The position numbers were made by a program, and so were the translations under genes. A stretch of DNA of 53,902 bases from JBCCQH01 sp039024435 (GTDB lineage Bacteria; Bacteroidota; Bacteroidia; J057; JADKCL01), in assembly GCA_039024435.1 (NCBI GenBank), contig JBCCQH010000045.1, forward strand, positions 1 through 53,902, in the 5' to 3' direction. This document shows, one piece after another, positions 33,767-42,664 of this stretch; within the stretch, counting starts at the first letter, position 1, and each line of letters begins with the position of its first letter. The notes under the pieces were generated by a model that made no database searches, was not told where the DNA came from, and saw only the letters and a list, made by a program, of their open reading frames with translations.

Positions 33767-35113
33767 ATGTCGGAGGTGCGGAGCAACATAGAACGGGTCA
33801 AAAGTATACTGGTGCACTCCGTGGAGCGCGCCAAGCCCCTGCTGAAGGACCTCCACCCCTCCGATCTCGCCGACATCCTCGAGGAGATCACCCCTGAGTC
33901 CCGCATGATCCTCTTCAAGATGCTCCCCGTGGAAACCGCCTCGGATGCAATCAGCGAAATGGACGAGGACTCGAATCCCGAAGAACTCCTCCTCAGCATC
34001 AGCCCGCAACGCGCCGCCAAAATCATCGAAGAACTCGATCCCGATGACGCGGCCGACCTTCTGGCCCAATTGCCCCGCAGCGACCTCCGCCTGATCATGG
34101 AGCGCCTGGGTGACGAGGAAGAAAAGGTCATCCAGTCGCTCATGACCTACGACGAAGACTCCGCCGGGGGGCTGATGAACCCGGATGTCCTGGCCATCCC
34201 CGAAGACTGGACCAAGCGGCAGGCCATGGAAGAAGTCATCCGCATTTCGGAAGAAATGGAAGACTTTTACGCCATCTACGTCGTCGACGATGAAAACCGT
34301 CTCCAAGGGGTGGTCCCACTAAAAAGGTTGATCCGGGCCCGGCCCCATACCCGCATCGGGGAGCTGCTCGCCGAAAACCTGGTCACCGTATTTGTGGAAA
34401 TGGACCAGGAAGAAGTCGCCCAAACAATCCTGAAATACAACCTCGCTGCGGTTCCGGTGGTCGATACCGAAAACCACCTGCTGGGCCGAATTACCTTCGA
34501 CGACATCATGGACGTCTTGCAGGAGGAAAGCACCGAAGACATCTTGAAAATCGCCGGGGTTTCGGAGGATGAAGACCTGGACGGTGGCTGGGTTGCAGCC
34601 GTGCGGTCGCGTCTACCCTGGCTCTTGATCAATCTTTGTACCGCTTCCACCGCCGGTTTCGTGATCTCTCGCTTCTCCAATGCCATCGACCAGTTGGTGC
34701 TGATCGCCAGCTTCATGCCCATCGTTGCGGGGGTCGCGGGCAATGGCGCGACGCAGGCCCTAGCGGTAACCATCCGGCGGATCGCCACCGAAGGGATTGT
34801 CCCCAAGCAGTACGTAAGCGTCGTCGTCAAAGAACTCGCCGTGGGCCTGACCAATGGCATTTTGCTCGGCTTGGTGGTCGGGCTGGTCGCCTGGTGGCTG
34901 GGTGGCAATCCCTTGCTGGGCCTTGTGGTACTGGCCGCAATGATCGGCAACCTCCTCGTCGCCGGCTTTGCCGGATCGGCCATTCCCCTCTTTTTACAGC
35001 GCCTGGGCGTCGACCCTGCGGTTGCCTCCTCCATCCTCATGACCGCCTTCACCGACATCCTCGGTTACACCCTCCTCCTGGGATTGGCCTCCCTGATTCT
35101 GGGGCTCACTTGA
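33767..35113 (+). CDS. mgtE: Magnesium transporter MgtE
   Basis: 448 residues, the normal length. The N domain (~1-135) has the LHPSDLADILEEITPESRMILFKMLP and ELDPDDAADLLAQLP repeats. Two CBS domains (~140-265) contain the Mg2+-sensing Asp/Glu clusters (SAGGLMNPDVLAIP, DDIMDVLQEESTEDI). Five membrane helices follow (~285-448) with the pore motifs PIVAGVAGNGATQA and a Pro-rich helix. It imports Mg2+ across the inner membrane, gated by the cytosolic domains. A riboswitch (M-box) is not seen in the short upstream gap. Confidence 0.95.
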   Translation: MSEVRSNIERVKSILVHSVERAKPLLKDLHPSDLADILEEITPESRMILFKMLPVETASDAISEMDEDSNPEELLLSISPQRAAKIIEELDPDDAADLLAQLPRSDLRLIMERLGDEEEKVIQSLMTYDEDSAGGLMNPDVLAIPEDWTKRQAMEEVIRISEEMEDFYAIYVVDDENRLQGVVPLKRLIRARPHTRIGELLAENLVTVFVEMDQEEVAQTILKYNLAAVPVVDTENHLLGRITFDDIMDVLQEESTEDILKIAGVSEDEDLDGGWVAAVRSRLPWLLINLCTASTAGFVISRFSNAIDQLVLIASFMPIVAGVAGNGATQALAVTIRRIATEGIVPKQYVSVVVKELAVGLTNGILLGLVVGLVAWWLGGNPLLGLVVLAAMIGNLLVAGFAGSAIPLFLQRLGVDPAVASSILMTAFTDILGYTLLLGLASLILGLT

Positions 35114-35332
35114 GAATTTTCAATGGGGGAGGAGGAAATTTTCAATTTTCAATGGGGAAATTTTCAATTGTTTGGTTGCCAGGCGAAATTTCTCAACGGC
35201 AAGCCTTCGCCGTGGGGGCCGCACGGCTACGATCCCCGTGCTGTAGCGACGTTTTGGTTTACTTGTTTACCGCTACTTGCGCGGCCAAGACGCGCCAATT
35301 GGAAATTGAAAATCAGACAATTGGAAATTCTC
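35114..35332. repeat. Dispersed intergenic repeat, copy 5
   Basis: Starts with several AATTTTCAAT words, then GGGGGCCGCACGG, CGACGTTTTGG and GACGCGCCAATTGGAAATTG, matching copy 1 (255-365). It lies exactly in the gap between mgtE and the convergent hydrolase gene. Confidence 0.7.
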
Positions 35333-36300
35333 TATCCGTGTTTTTTCATCCAGTGCAAGGCCATCTGGAAGTGGTCTTCTTCACAAAGCGGGTGGGTCAG
35401 CATGTCGATGTGGCCGTAGTCGTGCAGGTGGCAGTTTTGCTTGGCCAGCAATTCAAACTTTACCGGCTGGTCGGGTCCGAGTTCGTTCAGGGTGAGTTGC
35501 ACGTCGGTAGGATTGCCGAGTACTTGGTCATTGGCCCCGGCAAAAGACAGCAACGGCGGCACTTTCATTTTCCGCCAAGCCGCCGAATAGTCAAACCCAT
35601 CCTCCCAATGCGTCCACTCCGGTCGATAGATCCACTCGTTGGTCTCCCGCCAGGTTTTTCGGCTGATGTTGTCCGAGCCCATCCCGAAAATACGCCCCGA
35701 TAGATAGCCGCGTGTGGCCAGCATCACCCGACCGAGTGTGTGCCAGCCAAATGAGATCATCCAATGGTAGCGCAAGCTCCGCACGGTAATCCGGCGCTTG
35801 GTCCCAAAGAATACCAGCGAAGCGACCTTGACCGGAACCTTGGGCCGGGCAAGGTAACTCAACAGGTTCACTCCCCCCCAGGAATGCGCGCCGAGGTGCA
35901 TCGGAACATCGCCCCGCTGTTCCACAATGTGCGCCAAAAACCGAGGAATTTCGACCGCAATCGCATCGGACTGTCCGTAATCGGAGCGCCGACTGATGGC
36001 GGGTACGCTTTTGCCCCGACCGCGGAGGTCCGCCACATAGACGTCAAAGCCTTCCCGGGCCAGAAATGGCGCAAAGCCTTTGCCATTGGCCGAATAGAAG
36101 ATGCGTCCATTTTCGATGGAACCGTGCAACAAAAACACTGGCGTACCCGGCTGTTCGGGGTCGGCCACGATGCGCATCAGGTGGAGTTGCTCGCCCTCCG
36201 GGTAGGAAGGATCCGCAAGAAAGTGAGATTCGTATTGCAACTTTTGGGGCACACACAAAAATAAGGTTACGCCCAAATTATTCAAGACTTTTCCGCCCAT
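35332..36300 (-). CDS. Alpha/beta hydrolase, 322 aa
   Basis: From the ATG at 36300 (an upstream TTG at 36369 would add 23 poorly fitting residues). Serine hydrolase motifs: oxyanion region VFLLHGSIENGR, DLRGRGKS, a nucleophile elbow GAHSWGG (Ser), a late Asp in SFAGANDQVLG and catalytic His in DYGHIDM near the end. No signal peptide. The substrate is unknown; relatives are variously esterases, lipases and hydrolases. It converges on mgtE across a repeat. Confidence 0.85.
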   Translation of the reverse strand: MGGKVLNNLGVTLFLCVPQKLQYESHFLADPSYPEGEQLHLMRIVADPEQPGTPVFLLHGSIENGRIFYSANGKGFAPFLAREGFDVYVADLRGRGKSVPAISRRSDYGQSDAIAVEIPRFLAHIVEQRGDVPMHLGAHSWGGVNLLSYLARPKVPVKVASLVFFGTKRRITVRSLRYHWMISFGWHTLGRVMLATRGYLSGRIFGMGSDNISRKTWRETNEWIYRPEWTHWEDGFDYSAAWRKMKVPPLLSFAGANDQVLGNPTDVQLTLNELGPDQPVKFELLAKQNCHLHDYGHIDMLTHPLCEEDHFQMALHWMKKHG

Positions 36301-36410
36301 CTCTTCGATCCCGTCGATGAAACCAGGGAGACAATCGACCGTCCGGCAATCGTTTCTTGCATCCCGCAATCGAATTCCGTTATTTTACGATCAAGAGAGC
36401 GGAACCAAAT

Positions 36411-37610
36411 ATGAAAATTGCGCAAGTCTTTATCCAGGACACCGGCGGCTTCCAAGGCCTGCAACTGGATCTGACTTATCCCGAAGGACACGAAAAAGCC
36501 GGCCAGGCGCTGGAAAAAGTATGTTTTATCGGCCCGAATGGCTCCGGAAAATCCCGGATGATGGCCTTGTTAATGGACTACCTGCGCAACATCATCCGAT
36601 TTCGCAGCAAGTCCCTGTTCGTAGCCCGCTTACAATTGGACGACAGATTCATCTACTCGGTCCACTTGATGAACAACACCCTTTTCTTTCGGGAAGACAT
36701 CGACACCGAGCCGCAGTGGATGGCGGAACTGATTCGGGACCAGGCCTTTACGATGGCCTTCAATACGAATTACGAAAAATTCTGCATCGGTTTTGAGGAA
36801 GATCCGGAACTGTTTGACGCGCTGTGGTTCGACAACAACACCGACGACGTGGTCGTCTATCTTCCGGCGGATTATTACAAGGATCGTCTCACTCAGCTCA
36901 CCGACGTTCCGCACACCAAGGGGCACGAAGCAGAGAGCTTGAAAACCACCTTTCCGCTCTTCAATGAAATCTCACCGGAAAACGTCACCGAGTTCTGGGC
37001 GCTGCTCATTTACCTGATCGTGCAACGCGAAGACGCCAGGCGGGAGTTCATCAACTCCCCGGAAAATCGGCACAAGCCTTCCTCGGTGATGGACCAAGTG
37101 TTTGACCGCCGCATGCCGCCGGTTTTGGCATCGCTGAAGGCGGTTTGGCAGCCGGTTCTGGACCCGCTCGGCCTGGAACTGGACGTGGACAGCGCGGACC
37201 TTCCCCGCCACATCAAAGACCGACTCAAGTTGTACCTGATTCGGAAATCTGACGGAGAAAAACTGGAATACAACCAGCTCGGCAGCGGTTTGCGGCGCCA
37301 CCTCTTCAATCTCGGCCATACTTGGGCGCTGTTCCACAACCGGGAAGTGAAGCAAGCATTTTCCTTCCTGGAACAGCCGGAAGCCAATCTGTATCCGGGC
37401 CTGTTGCGGGATCTCATCGGACAATACGGAGAGCTGACCCAAGGCGGGCAGATGTTTGTCACCACCCACAATCCGCTCATTGCCCAAGCCTTTGACCCGG
37501 CAGAACGCTACATCTTTTCCTTTGCCGAGAATGGCGAGCTGACCCTGAAGCGGAGCGAAGCCCCCGCCGATGCGGAATTGGCTACCCTCCTGGAAAGTGA
37601 TTTTTCCTGA
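36411..37610 (+). CDS. AAA-family (ABC-type) ATPase, 399 aa
   Basis: Starting at the ATG at 36411. Walker A GPNGSGKS (41-48); a late signature-like QLGSGLRRHLFNLG (about 290), a Walker B SFLEQPEANLYP (about 330) and a switch His in TTHNPLIAQAF (about 350-360). This is the layout of the SMC-like 'AAA15/AAA21' ATPases that often act in nuclease, abortive infection or DNA repair systems. No nuclease or toxin partner is seen next to it: 36300 diverges, and the following 360 nt are non-coding. It may therefore be a lone ATPase of unknown role. Confidence 0.82.
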   Translation: MKIAQVFIQDTGGFQGLQLDLTYPEGHEKAGQALEKVCFIGPNGSGKSRMMALLMDYLRNIIRFRSKSLFVARLQLDDRFIYSVHLMNNTLFFREDIDTEPQWMAELIRDQAFTMAFNTNYEKFCIGFEEDPELFDALWFDNNTDDVVVYLPADYYKDRLTQLTDVPHTKGHEAESLKTTFPLFNEISPENVTEFWALLIYLIVQREDARREFINSPENRHKPSSVMDQVFDRRMPPVLASLKAVWQPVLDPLGLELDVDSADLPRHIKDRLKLYLIRKSDGEKLEYNQLGSGLRRHLFNLGHTWALFHNREVKQAFSFLEQPEANLYPGLLRDLIGQYGELTQGGQMFVTTHNPLIAQAFDPAERYIFSFAENGELTLKRSEAPADAELATLLESDFS

Positions 37611-37974
37611 TTTTCCCCACCAATTTCTTCACCGGACCGCTCAACTACCGGCCGGGCCATTCCTCGGGTGAATTCCCGCACCGATCCAGTAAAATCGCCC
37701 AATCGTCCTGACACCTGTACACAATTGTAGTCACTTTTTCTGTAGGTATCCGGCAAACTGGGCCGTCAATCGGCCACTGTTTTCGCGCCGCAGTGCCCAT
37801 TGCCCTCGCGGACTAAATCCCTTTAGACCGGGAGAAAAACCCCATTTTTTCGGAGGTGTAAGATTCAGAAACGATTTGCACGGTTGAAAATCAGCCTTTT
37901 CCGCCGGCTGGCACTGCGCTTGCCGCAAGGAAGACGTATTTGACTGACAATGCAACCATTAATCGGAGGTCAAC
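37611..37974. other. Non-coding stretch before the tiny membrane genes
   Basis: 364 nt with no open frame that I support, no repeat module and no strong terminator. A GGAGGT box at 37965-37970 precedes the 33-residue gene by 4 nt. It may hold the promoter of the small-gene array. Confidence 0.4.
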
Positions 37975-38076
37975 ATGGAAAAAGTAACCCTCATTGAAAC
38001 AATCGTCGGCGTCACCTTGATGATCACCGTCTTTGCCCTGGGAATGGCCCGGGCCTACGTCGCCGCCAAAAAATAA
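37975..38076 (+). CDS. Tiny single-pass membrane protein 1, 33 aa
   Basis: Sequence opens MEKVTLIETIVGVTLMITV and ends RAYVAAKK. One hydrophobic helix (about 4-25) with a basic C-terminal tail; by the positive-inside rule, N-out/C-in. A GGAGGT box, unusual for this phylum, lies four bases upstream of the ATG. Residues Gly12-Val13, Leu15-Met16, Thr18, Phe20, Gly23, Arg26-Ala27 align with the next protein, so they are paralogues. Function unknown; size and topology would also suit a type I-like toxin peptide or a small membrane regulator, without other support. Confidence 0.6.
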   Translation: MEKVTLIETIVGVTLMITVFALGMARAYVAAKK

Positions 38077-38145
38077 ATGCCGGGATGAATTAAACCCCTG
38101 CCCCCCTCCTAAATCTAAAGAACAAGCACTTCAGCCCCTAAAATT

Positions 38146-38256
38146 ATGCAAGCAGCAACGATGATGGAAGCAGCGATGGGAGTAGCTCTCATGCTGACGC
38201 TTTTTGGGATCGGTTACGTCCGCGCCCACCGCTCGGTCCGTACCAAGCGCCACTGA
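38146..38256 (+). CDS. Tiny single-pass membrane protein 2, 36 aa
   Basis: Starts MQAATMMEAAMGVALMLTL, hydrophobic over residues 5-25, then a strongly basic tail (RAHRSVRTKRH). Aligns position by position with protein 1 without gaps: Glu8, Gly12-Val13, Leu15-Met16, Thr18, Phe20, Gly23 and Arg26-Ala27. Separated from the first gene by 69 nt and from the third by 135 nt. No good ribosome-binding site. Confidence 0.6.
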   Translation: MQAATMMEAAMGVALMLTLFGIGYVRAHRSVRTKRH

Positions 38257-38391
38257 TCCCCCCCAACTGGCCCATTGGCCCCCACAAAGCTCCTCGGCCG
38301 TTTGTTTCTGCCCGTCAGGACCCAACGGATCAGTACCTCGCAAAGTCCCGCTATCAATTGCCTCGATCACAATTCAAAACAACCCAACATC

Positions 38392-38502
38392 ATGGAACAA
38401 ATCGCACTTATCGGCACTTGCCTCGGACTTGGCCTCCTGTTTACGGTACTGACCGTCCGCCAAATCCGCGCGATCCTGAACCAAAACCGCTTCGAGCCCT
38501 AG
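38392..38502 (+). CDS. Tiny single-pass membrane protein 3, 36 aa
   Basis: Starts MEQIALIGTCLGLGLLFTV, hydrophobic to about residue 22, then Arg23, Arg26-Ala27 and Arg/Asn-rich tail. It shares Gly12, Leu15, Thr18 and Arg26-Ala27 with the other two at the same positions. Third member of the array; a terminator follows 95 nt later. A longer in-frame start at 38275 exists but looks non-coding. Confidence 0.55.
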   Translation: MEQIALIGTCLGLGLLFTVLTVRQIRAILNQNRFEP

Positions 38503-38596
38503 CACAATGCCAACCAATATCAACCTGACTCAATAAATCCCCGCTGACTGACCGACTTCACATCACTTTCCGGTTTTTATTTTATTGATACTTGAG

Positions 38597-38622
38597 GAGG
38601 CACCGGTGGTGCCTCTTTTTTT
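38597..38622 (+). terminator. Terminator after the tiny membrane genes
   Basis: GAGGCACC and GGTGCCTC form a perfect 8-bp stem around GGT, followed by seven T. It closes the small-gene array and is upstream of the 38746 gene. Confidence 0.92.
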
Positions 38623-38745
38623 GCGAGCAATGGGAGGAGCGACCGACTGCGGAAATCCGCATCTTAACATCACAATCCCAACGACTAACTCCGCAAAATC
38701 TCCATACTCCCTTGAGTATCTTCCCACAAAGGTTTATTTATCGCC

Positions 38746-39663
38746 ATGCGCAAACGAATTTTTCAATGGTACCAAAAGATCGCCAGGCCCTACGCTGTTA
38801 AGCGCGTGATTGCCCTCACTTTTGGAGCTGTGGTCACCACAATTACCGGTTGGTTCTACAATCAATTCTTCCAGTATGAGAAAGTTGTACTGAACTATAC
38901 CGTCACCGACAGCAAGCGCCCCGTAGCCCAGGGCTGGTCAAAGTGCTATACCTGCAAAGACAAAATCGATACCTATACCCAAGAAATCCTGTTGCTAAAT
39001 CGCGGGAATCTATACCTCGACTTTGACCGCATCCTCTGGGAGCAGACTGTATACTACACACCAGCAAAATCGGGTTTCCAGATCCATCAAATGGAAATCC
39101 TCGCGGTCACTAAAAGCCGTTCCTCTCTACCGATTCAGGCAAAAATAATCGGCCGGGATACCCTCGCTATCGAGTTTAGCGGAAACGAGGCCATGGAAAA
39201 ATTCGATGGAGCTATGATCAAGTTCCGTTACCAGGGCAATCTCGTGCCCCAATGGAAACTCAGCGCAAGAATCAAAGGTATCCCTCCAGGATTCGCCCGG
39301 ATCGGAACCAACTACTTTTCAGAGCACTCTATCCAGTGGGGCCTCATTGGGTTTATCCTGGTCTTTTTTATCGCGGGAGGATTATTTCTTTGGGGGTCCA
39401 TCTCAAAGCGATTCTGGTTCCAGCAAGACTCTGAGCCCATTTTTTACACGATGGTAATGAGAATCCTGGGCTTTAGTTTAGGGATTGGGTTAGTCGGCGG
39501 TGCCTTTTTCCTCGCCTTTAGCAGTGATCGACTGAATATGCAGGTGCCCATGTGGGCCATAGAAAAGCGGGACCGCAAACTTTGGTTCAATGAGCACTGC
39601 GGCGGAGCAAACGACATGCTGTGGATTGAACGAAACGCCGCGCACTTCTGCCATGAAGAGTGA
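38746..39663 (+). CDS. Three-helix membrane protein of unknown function, 305 aa
   Basis: One helix near the N-terminus (~22-40, VIALTFGAVVTTITGWFY), a large beta-rich extracytoplasmic domain (~45-195), and two helices (~201-222 and ~238-262), then a short Cys/Trp-containing tail (~265-305). The domain contains two Cys in CYTCKD (about residues 68-71) that may form a disulphide or bind metal. No recognised family. It sits alone between the small-gene terminator and a convergent hydrolase. Confidence 0.6.
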   Translation: MRKRIFQWYQKIARPYAVKRVIALTFGAVVTTITGWFYNQFFQYEKVVLNYTVTDSKRPVAQGWSKCYTCKDKIDTYTQEILLLNRGNLYLDFDRILWEQTVYYTPAKSGFQIHQMEILAVTKSRSSLPIQAKIIGRDTLAIEFSGNEAMEKFDGAMIKFRYQGNLVPQWKLSARIKGIPPGFARIGTNYFSEHSIQWGLIGFILVFFIAGGLFLWGSISKRFWFQQDSEPIFYTMVMRILGFSLGIGLVGGAFFLAFSSDRLNMQVPMWAIEKRDRKLWFNEHCGGANDMLWIERNAAHFCHEE

Positions 39664-39690
39664 GCCGTACGCTATTTCGCATTGATCCCC

Positions 39691-41478
39691 TCACTCCTCC
39701 ATCACCGGCAATACCACTCCCGAGGGATGCGCCGCATCCCGCAACAGCTCATACACACTTCCTTCCGGACAGATCGGGGCAAAATTGTCGCGGTCAGCGG
39801 TGGCGAGGGCTACCCGCAAGCGGCTGCCTTTGCGCAACCGATAGCTGATCGGCAGCAAGTCAAATTCCAGCCGGGCCACTTCCCCCGCGACCAGGGGGGC
39901 GCCCGCCGCCTGCCGGTAGGTGCGGGGCGGAACCACATCTCGGTATTCGGGAACCTCCGCCAGATTGCGGTGCAGGGCCCGCAAACCGCCTTCGGTGATG
40001 TAATGCACCGCGCCCTTCACCGTAACTTCTTCCAGGTAGACAAAAAAACTCCCGTCTTCCGCCCGGCTCCGCAGATACAGCACTGCCACCGGATGCCCGG
40101 TCACGGTCAGATCCGCCGCCAGCGGCAAGCTGTCGTACACCGTCAACTGGCGATCCCGGACTTTGCGGTCCGGGTAGTAGTTGGGGGTTTTGACCTGGCT
40201 CCGCAAGCAAGCCCAACGGGTCGCCTCGCCGGTCCCCTGGGCGGGATCGTGCCGGAGCTCGTCGCGGGCCTCGCTTTCCGTCGGAGGCTCGGGAGCGAGC
40301 CCGCCGTTTTCGCGCAGGTACCACGTTTGGGACCGGCTGCCCGGGGGCGGCCAGGTCGGCGCAGTCTTCCATTGCTCTTGTTGCAGGGTAAAATAACGCA
40401 CCGGAGGATCGCTCGCCAGACCATTGTCCTGTCCTTTGAGAATGTGATCAAAGAAGCGGACCCCTTCCCGCACCGCCTCGGACCCCAATTTCCGGGACTG
40501 GCCCGGCGTGATGTGATATTTCGCACCGTGGTCCCACGGTCCCAGCAACAGGCGATTGAACTTTGCCCCGGAGTTCAGGTAACGGCGAATCGACGCATGG
40601 GGATACGCTCCGTCGTACCAACCACTCGCACTGTAGACCGCCGCCCCCGAACCGTCAATCCGGTCCTGAAAATGGTGGGGGCTGAAATCATCCATCGACG
40701 TCACGATGCCATTGCTCGGGGGCTGGTCCCGGTAAATGATCCCCCGGGAGGTCTCGCTGACGTGCAGATTTTCCCGGTGATCGTGCAGGGCCGCGGCGAG
40801 TTCACGGTGGCCCCGGCGCCCACCCACCGGCTTGACGCCCCGCACCAACAGCCGGGGGAGCAAGTCGGTGATCGGGAGGCGGTTTTCGTCGAGCAGCGCA
40901 TTGGCGCGGCCCCACTCGCGCAGAAACGTAGCGTGCGGAATGCCAAAGGGACAAGCAATGTCGTCGTAGACATCGTACAGGGAAAACAGCGCCATGCTGC
41001 CCTTAACCGCCGGGTGCTGATTCACCAGCAGCATTTCCGCCGCCGTCCCCGTGTAGGAGATGCCCACCCCACCGACCTGCCCATTTGCCCAAGGCTGCCG
41101 CAAAATCCAGTCTACCACCTCCCCGCCATCGCGGATTTCATCGGGTGACCATGGATAGGGGCGCTGCCCAAAAGAGGCCCCCGAACCACGGCAGTCGACA
41201 TTGACGAAGACGTAGCCGCTCAGCACCAATTCCTTCACGTAGCCCGCCTCGTGCCCCAACAAACCCTGAGAAAACCAGCGAAAAGGCCGGCGCAACTCGG
41301 GCAAGCGCCAATAGCGGGTCTGGTGGAGTAAAACCGGAAAGCGGGTGCCCGCCGAGGCCGGAGCCGGCAGCAAAATGTCCACCGCCAAGCGCACCCCGTC
41401 CCGCATTTTTATGTATAGGCTCTCGATGCGGATCTTCCGGTAATGGGCGCGGTCGGGGGAAACATAATCGGTAAACAT
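39691..41478 (-). CDS. CocE/NonD-family hydrolase (S15-like)
   Basis: 595 residues. The N-terminal alpha/beta hydrolase core has RMRDGVRLAVDILLPA-type opening (MRDGVRL), then NVDCRGSGAS and the nucleophile elbow GVGISYTG (Ser141). The usual catalytic Asp and His should lie near RIDGSGAAVYSASGWYDG and WDHGAKYH (about residues 285-320). The last third is the jelly-roll X-Pro dipeptidyl-peptidase C-terminal domain (LTVTGHPVAVLYLRS to the end). Family members hydrolyse acyl esters, amides or X-Pro peptides. No signal peptide. It is a single gene next to the metal receptor gene, divergent. Confidence 0.9.
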   Translation of the reverse strand: MFTDYVSPDRAHYRKIRIESLYIKMRDGVRLAVDILLPAPASAGTRFPVLLHQTRYWRLPELRRPFRWFSQGLLGHEAGYVKELVLSGYVFVNVDCRGSGASFGQRPYPWSPDEIRDGGEVVDWILRQPWANGQVGGVGISYTGTAAEMLLVNQHPAVKGSMALFSLYDVYDDIACPFGIPHATFLREWGRANALLDENRLPITDLLPRLLVRGVKPVGGRRGHRELAAALHDHRENLHVSETSRGIIYRDQPPSNGIVTSMDDFSPHHFQDRIDGSGAAVYSASGWYDGAYPHASIRRYLNSGAKFNRLLLGPWDHGAKYHITPGQSRKLGSEAVREGVRFFDHILKGQDNGLASDPPVRYFTLQQEQWKTAPTWPPPGSRSQTWYLRENGGLAPEPPTESEARDELRHDPAQGTGEATRWACLRSQVKTPNYYPDRKVRDRQLTVYDSLPLAADLTVTGHPVAVLYLRSRAEDGSFFVYLEEVTVKGAVHYITEGGLRALHRNLAEVPEYRDVVPPRTYRQAAGAPLVAGEVARLEFDLLPISYRLRKGSRLRVALATADRDNFAPICPEGSVYELLRDAAHPSGVVLPVMEE

Positions 41479-41572
41479 GGATGGGCAGATATTGGGTGAG
41501 CGTTGGGGAAAGATATCAATTTCGCGGTTAGAAAGCGGTAAAAATGGCTAAATTTACCGCAAATCGAAGTGC

Positions 41573-42364
41573 ATGCCGGAAACCTTCACCGATCACCTGG
41601 GCCGACGGGTGCGGGTCCCTTCCCCGCCCCAACGCATCATCTCGCTCTGCCCATCCCAGACCGCAACGCTGTTTGCCCTGGGCCTGGGGGGAAAAGTCGT
41701 GGGGCGCACCCGATTTTGCATCCATCCGCAGCCCGAAATCACCACCGTGGAACGCGTCGGGGGCACCAAAGCCATCAAGTACGAGCGCATCTCCCGCCTG
41801 GCGCCGGACTTGATCATCGGGGAAAAAGAAGAAAATACCCCGGAGATGGTCGCGCAATTGGAACGAGAATATCCGGTGTACATCACGGACGTCCGCGACC
41901 TGGGGAGCGCCGAGCAAATGGTGCGCGACTTGGGAAGGATCACCGGGCAGCCGGCCGCCGGTGCTGCCCTGGCCGAGGCAATCCAGGACGGGATGGCGAG
42001 CATTCGTCCACTGGCGCCCCGGCCCCACTGTGTGTATTTGATCTGGCGCAAGCCCTGGATGGCCGCCGGCGCGGACACCTTCATCGATGCAGTTCTGCAA
42101 CACTGTGGGTTTGACAATCTGGCGCGCGCCTGGGAAGGGCGTTACCCCGAATTCAGACTGGACGACCTGCGCCAGTGGGCGCCCCGCACGGTTTTCCTGT
42201 CCTCGGAGCCATTTCCCTTTGCCCAAAAGCACCGGGAAGAAATCCGCGCGGTCCTGCCGGAGGCGGAGGTGCGGTTGGTGGACGGCGAAATGTTCAGTTG
42301 GTACGGCTCCCACATGCAGGCAGCACCGGACTACCTCAATGCTTTACTGGAAAATTTTCGGTAA
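41573..42364 (+). CDS. Helical-backbone metal receptor (BtuF/FepB-like) without a signal peptide
   Basis: 263 residues. Begins with a FTDHLGRRVRVPSPPQRIISLCPSQTATLFALGLG-type opening, the start of periplasmic_BP_2 domains, with conserved later motifs (KYERISRLAPDLIIG, FIDAVLQHCGFDNLA, PRTVFLSSEPF). These fold into two lobes joined by one helix and bind vitamin B12, haem or iron chelates. There is no signal peptide or lipobox, so it is predicted cytoplasmic, unlike true ABC transporter partners, and no ABC permease is adjacent. Confidence 0.85.
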   Translation: MPETFTDHLGRRVRVPSPPQRIISLCPSQTATLFALGLGGKVVGRTRFCIHPQPEITTVERVGGTKAIKYERISRLAPDLIIGEKEENTPEMVAQLEREYPVYITDVRDLGSAEQMVRDLGRITGQPAAGAALAEAIQDGMASIRPLAPRPHCVYLIWRKPWMAAGADTFIDAVLQHCGFDNLARAWEGRYPEFRLDDLRQWAPRTVFLSSEPFPFAQKHREEIRAVLPEAEVRLVDGEMFSWYGSHMQAAPDYLNALLENFR

Positions 42365-42397
42365 TTCGGCGGGGCGCTAGAGACGCGTGCTGCCTTA

Positions 42398-42559
42398 GAG
42401 GCGGTTTAAAATTGGTTTGTGAAATTTGCTAGCGCAGATTTTTTTGTCTCTCAAAGCTCATTTTGGAGTCCATAGCCAAAGCTATGGGCGAGAAAATAGC
42501 GGAAGAGAGGCGGAAAAAGATGCCATAGCAAAATCACAGGATTAAATTTAAACAGCCTC
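42398..42559 (+). mobile_element. MITE copy 2, 162 bp
   Basis: Same length and ends as the 7202 element, with a TTA duplication (42395-42397 and 42560-42562). It lies 33 bp past the stop codon of the metal receptor gene. No coding capacity. The flank 42563-42664 shows nothing recognisable. Confidence 0.92.
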
Positions 42560-42664
42560 TTAGCCGCAAGTGCAAGTGGTGATCCGGCTAATGCGGTATT
42601 CAACCTCAACCTCCAGGTCTTCCGTAGCAGGGCCCCGGTGAGCGAGGCGGACGGTTCGCCAGAA

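Noticed and set aside
37611..37974. Riboswitch or attenuator before the small membrane genes
   Set aside because: I could not find a consistent set of helices or a known aptamer core, only a GGAGGT box near the start codon.
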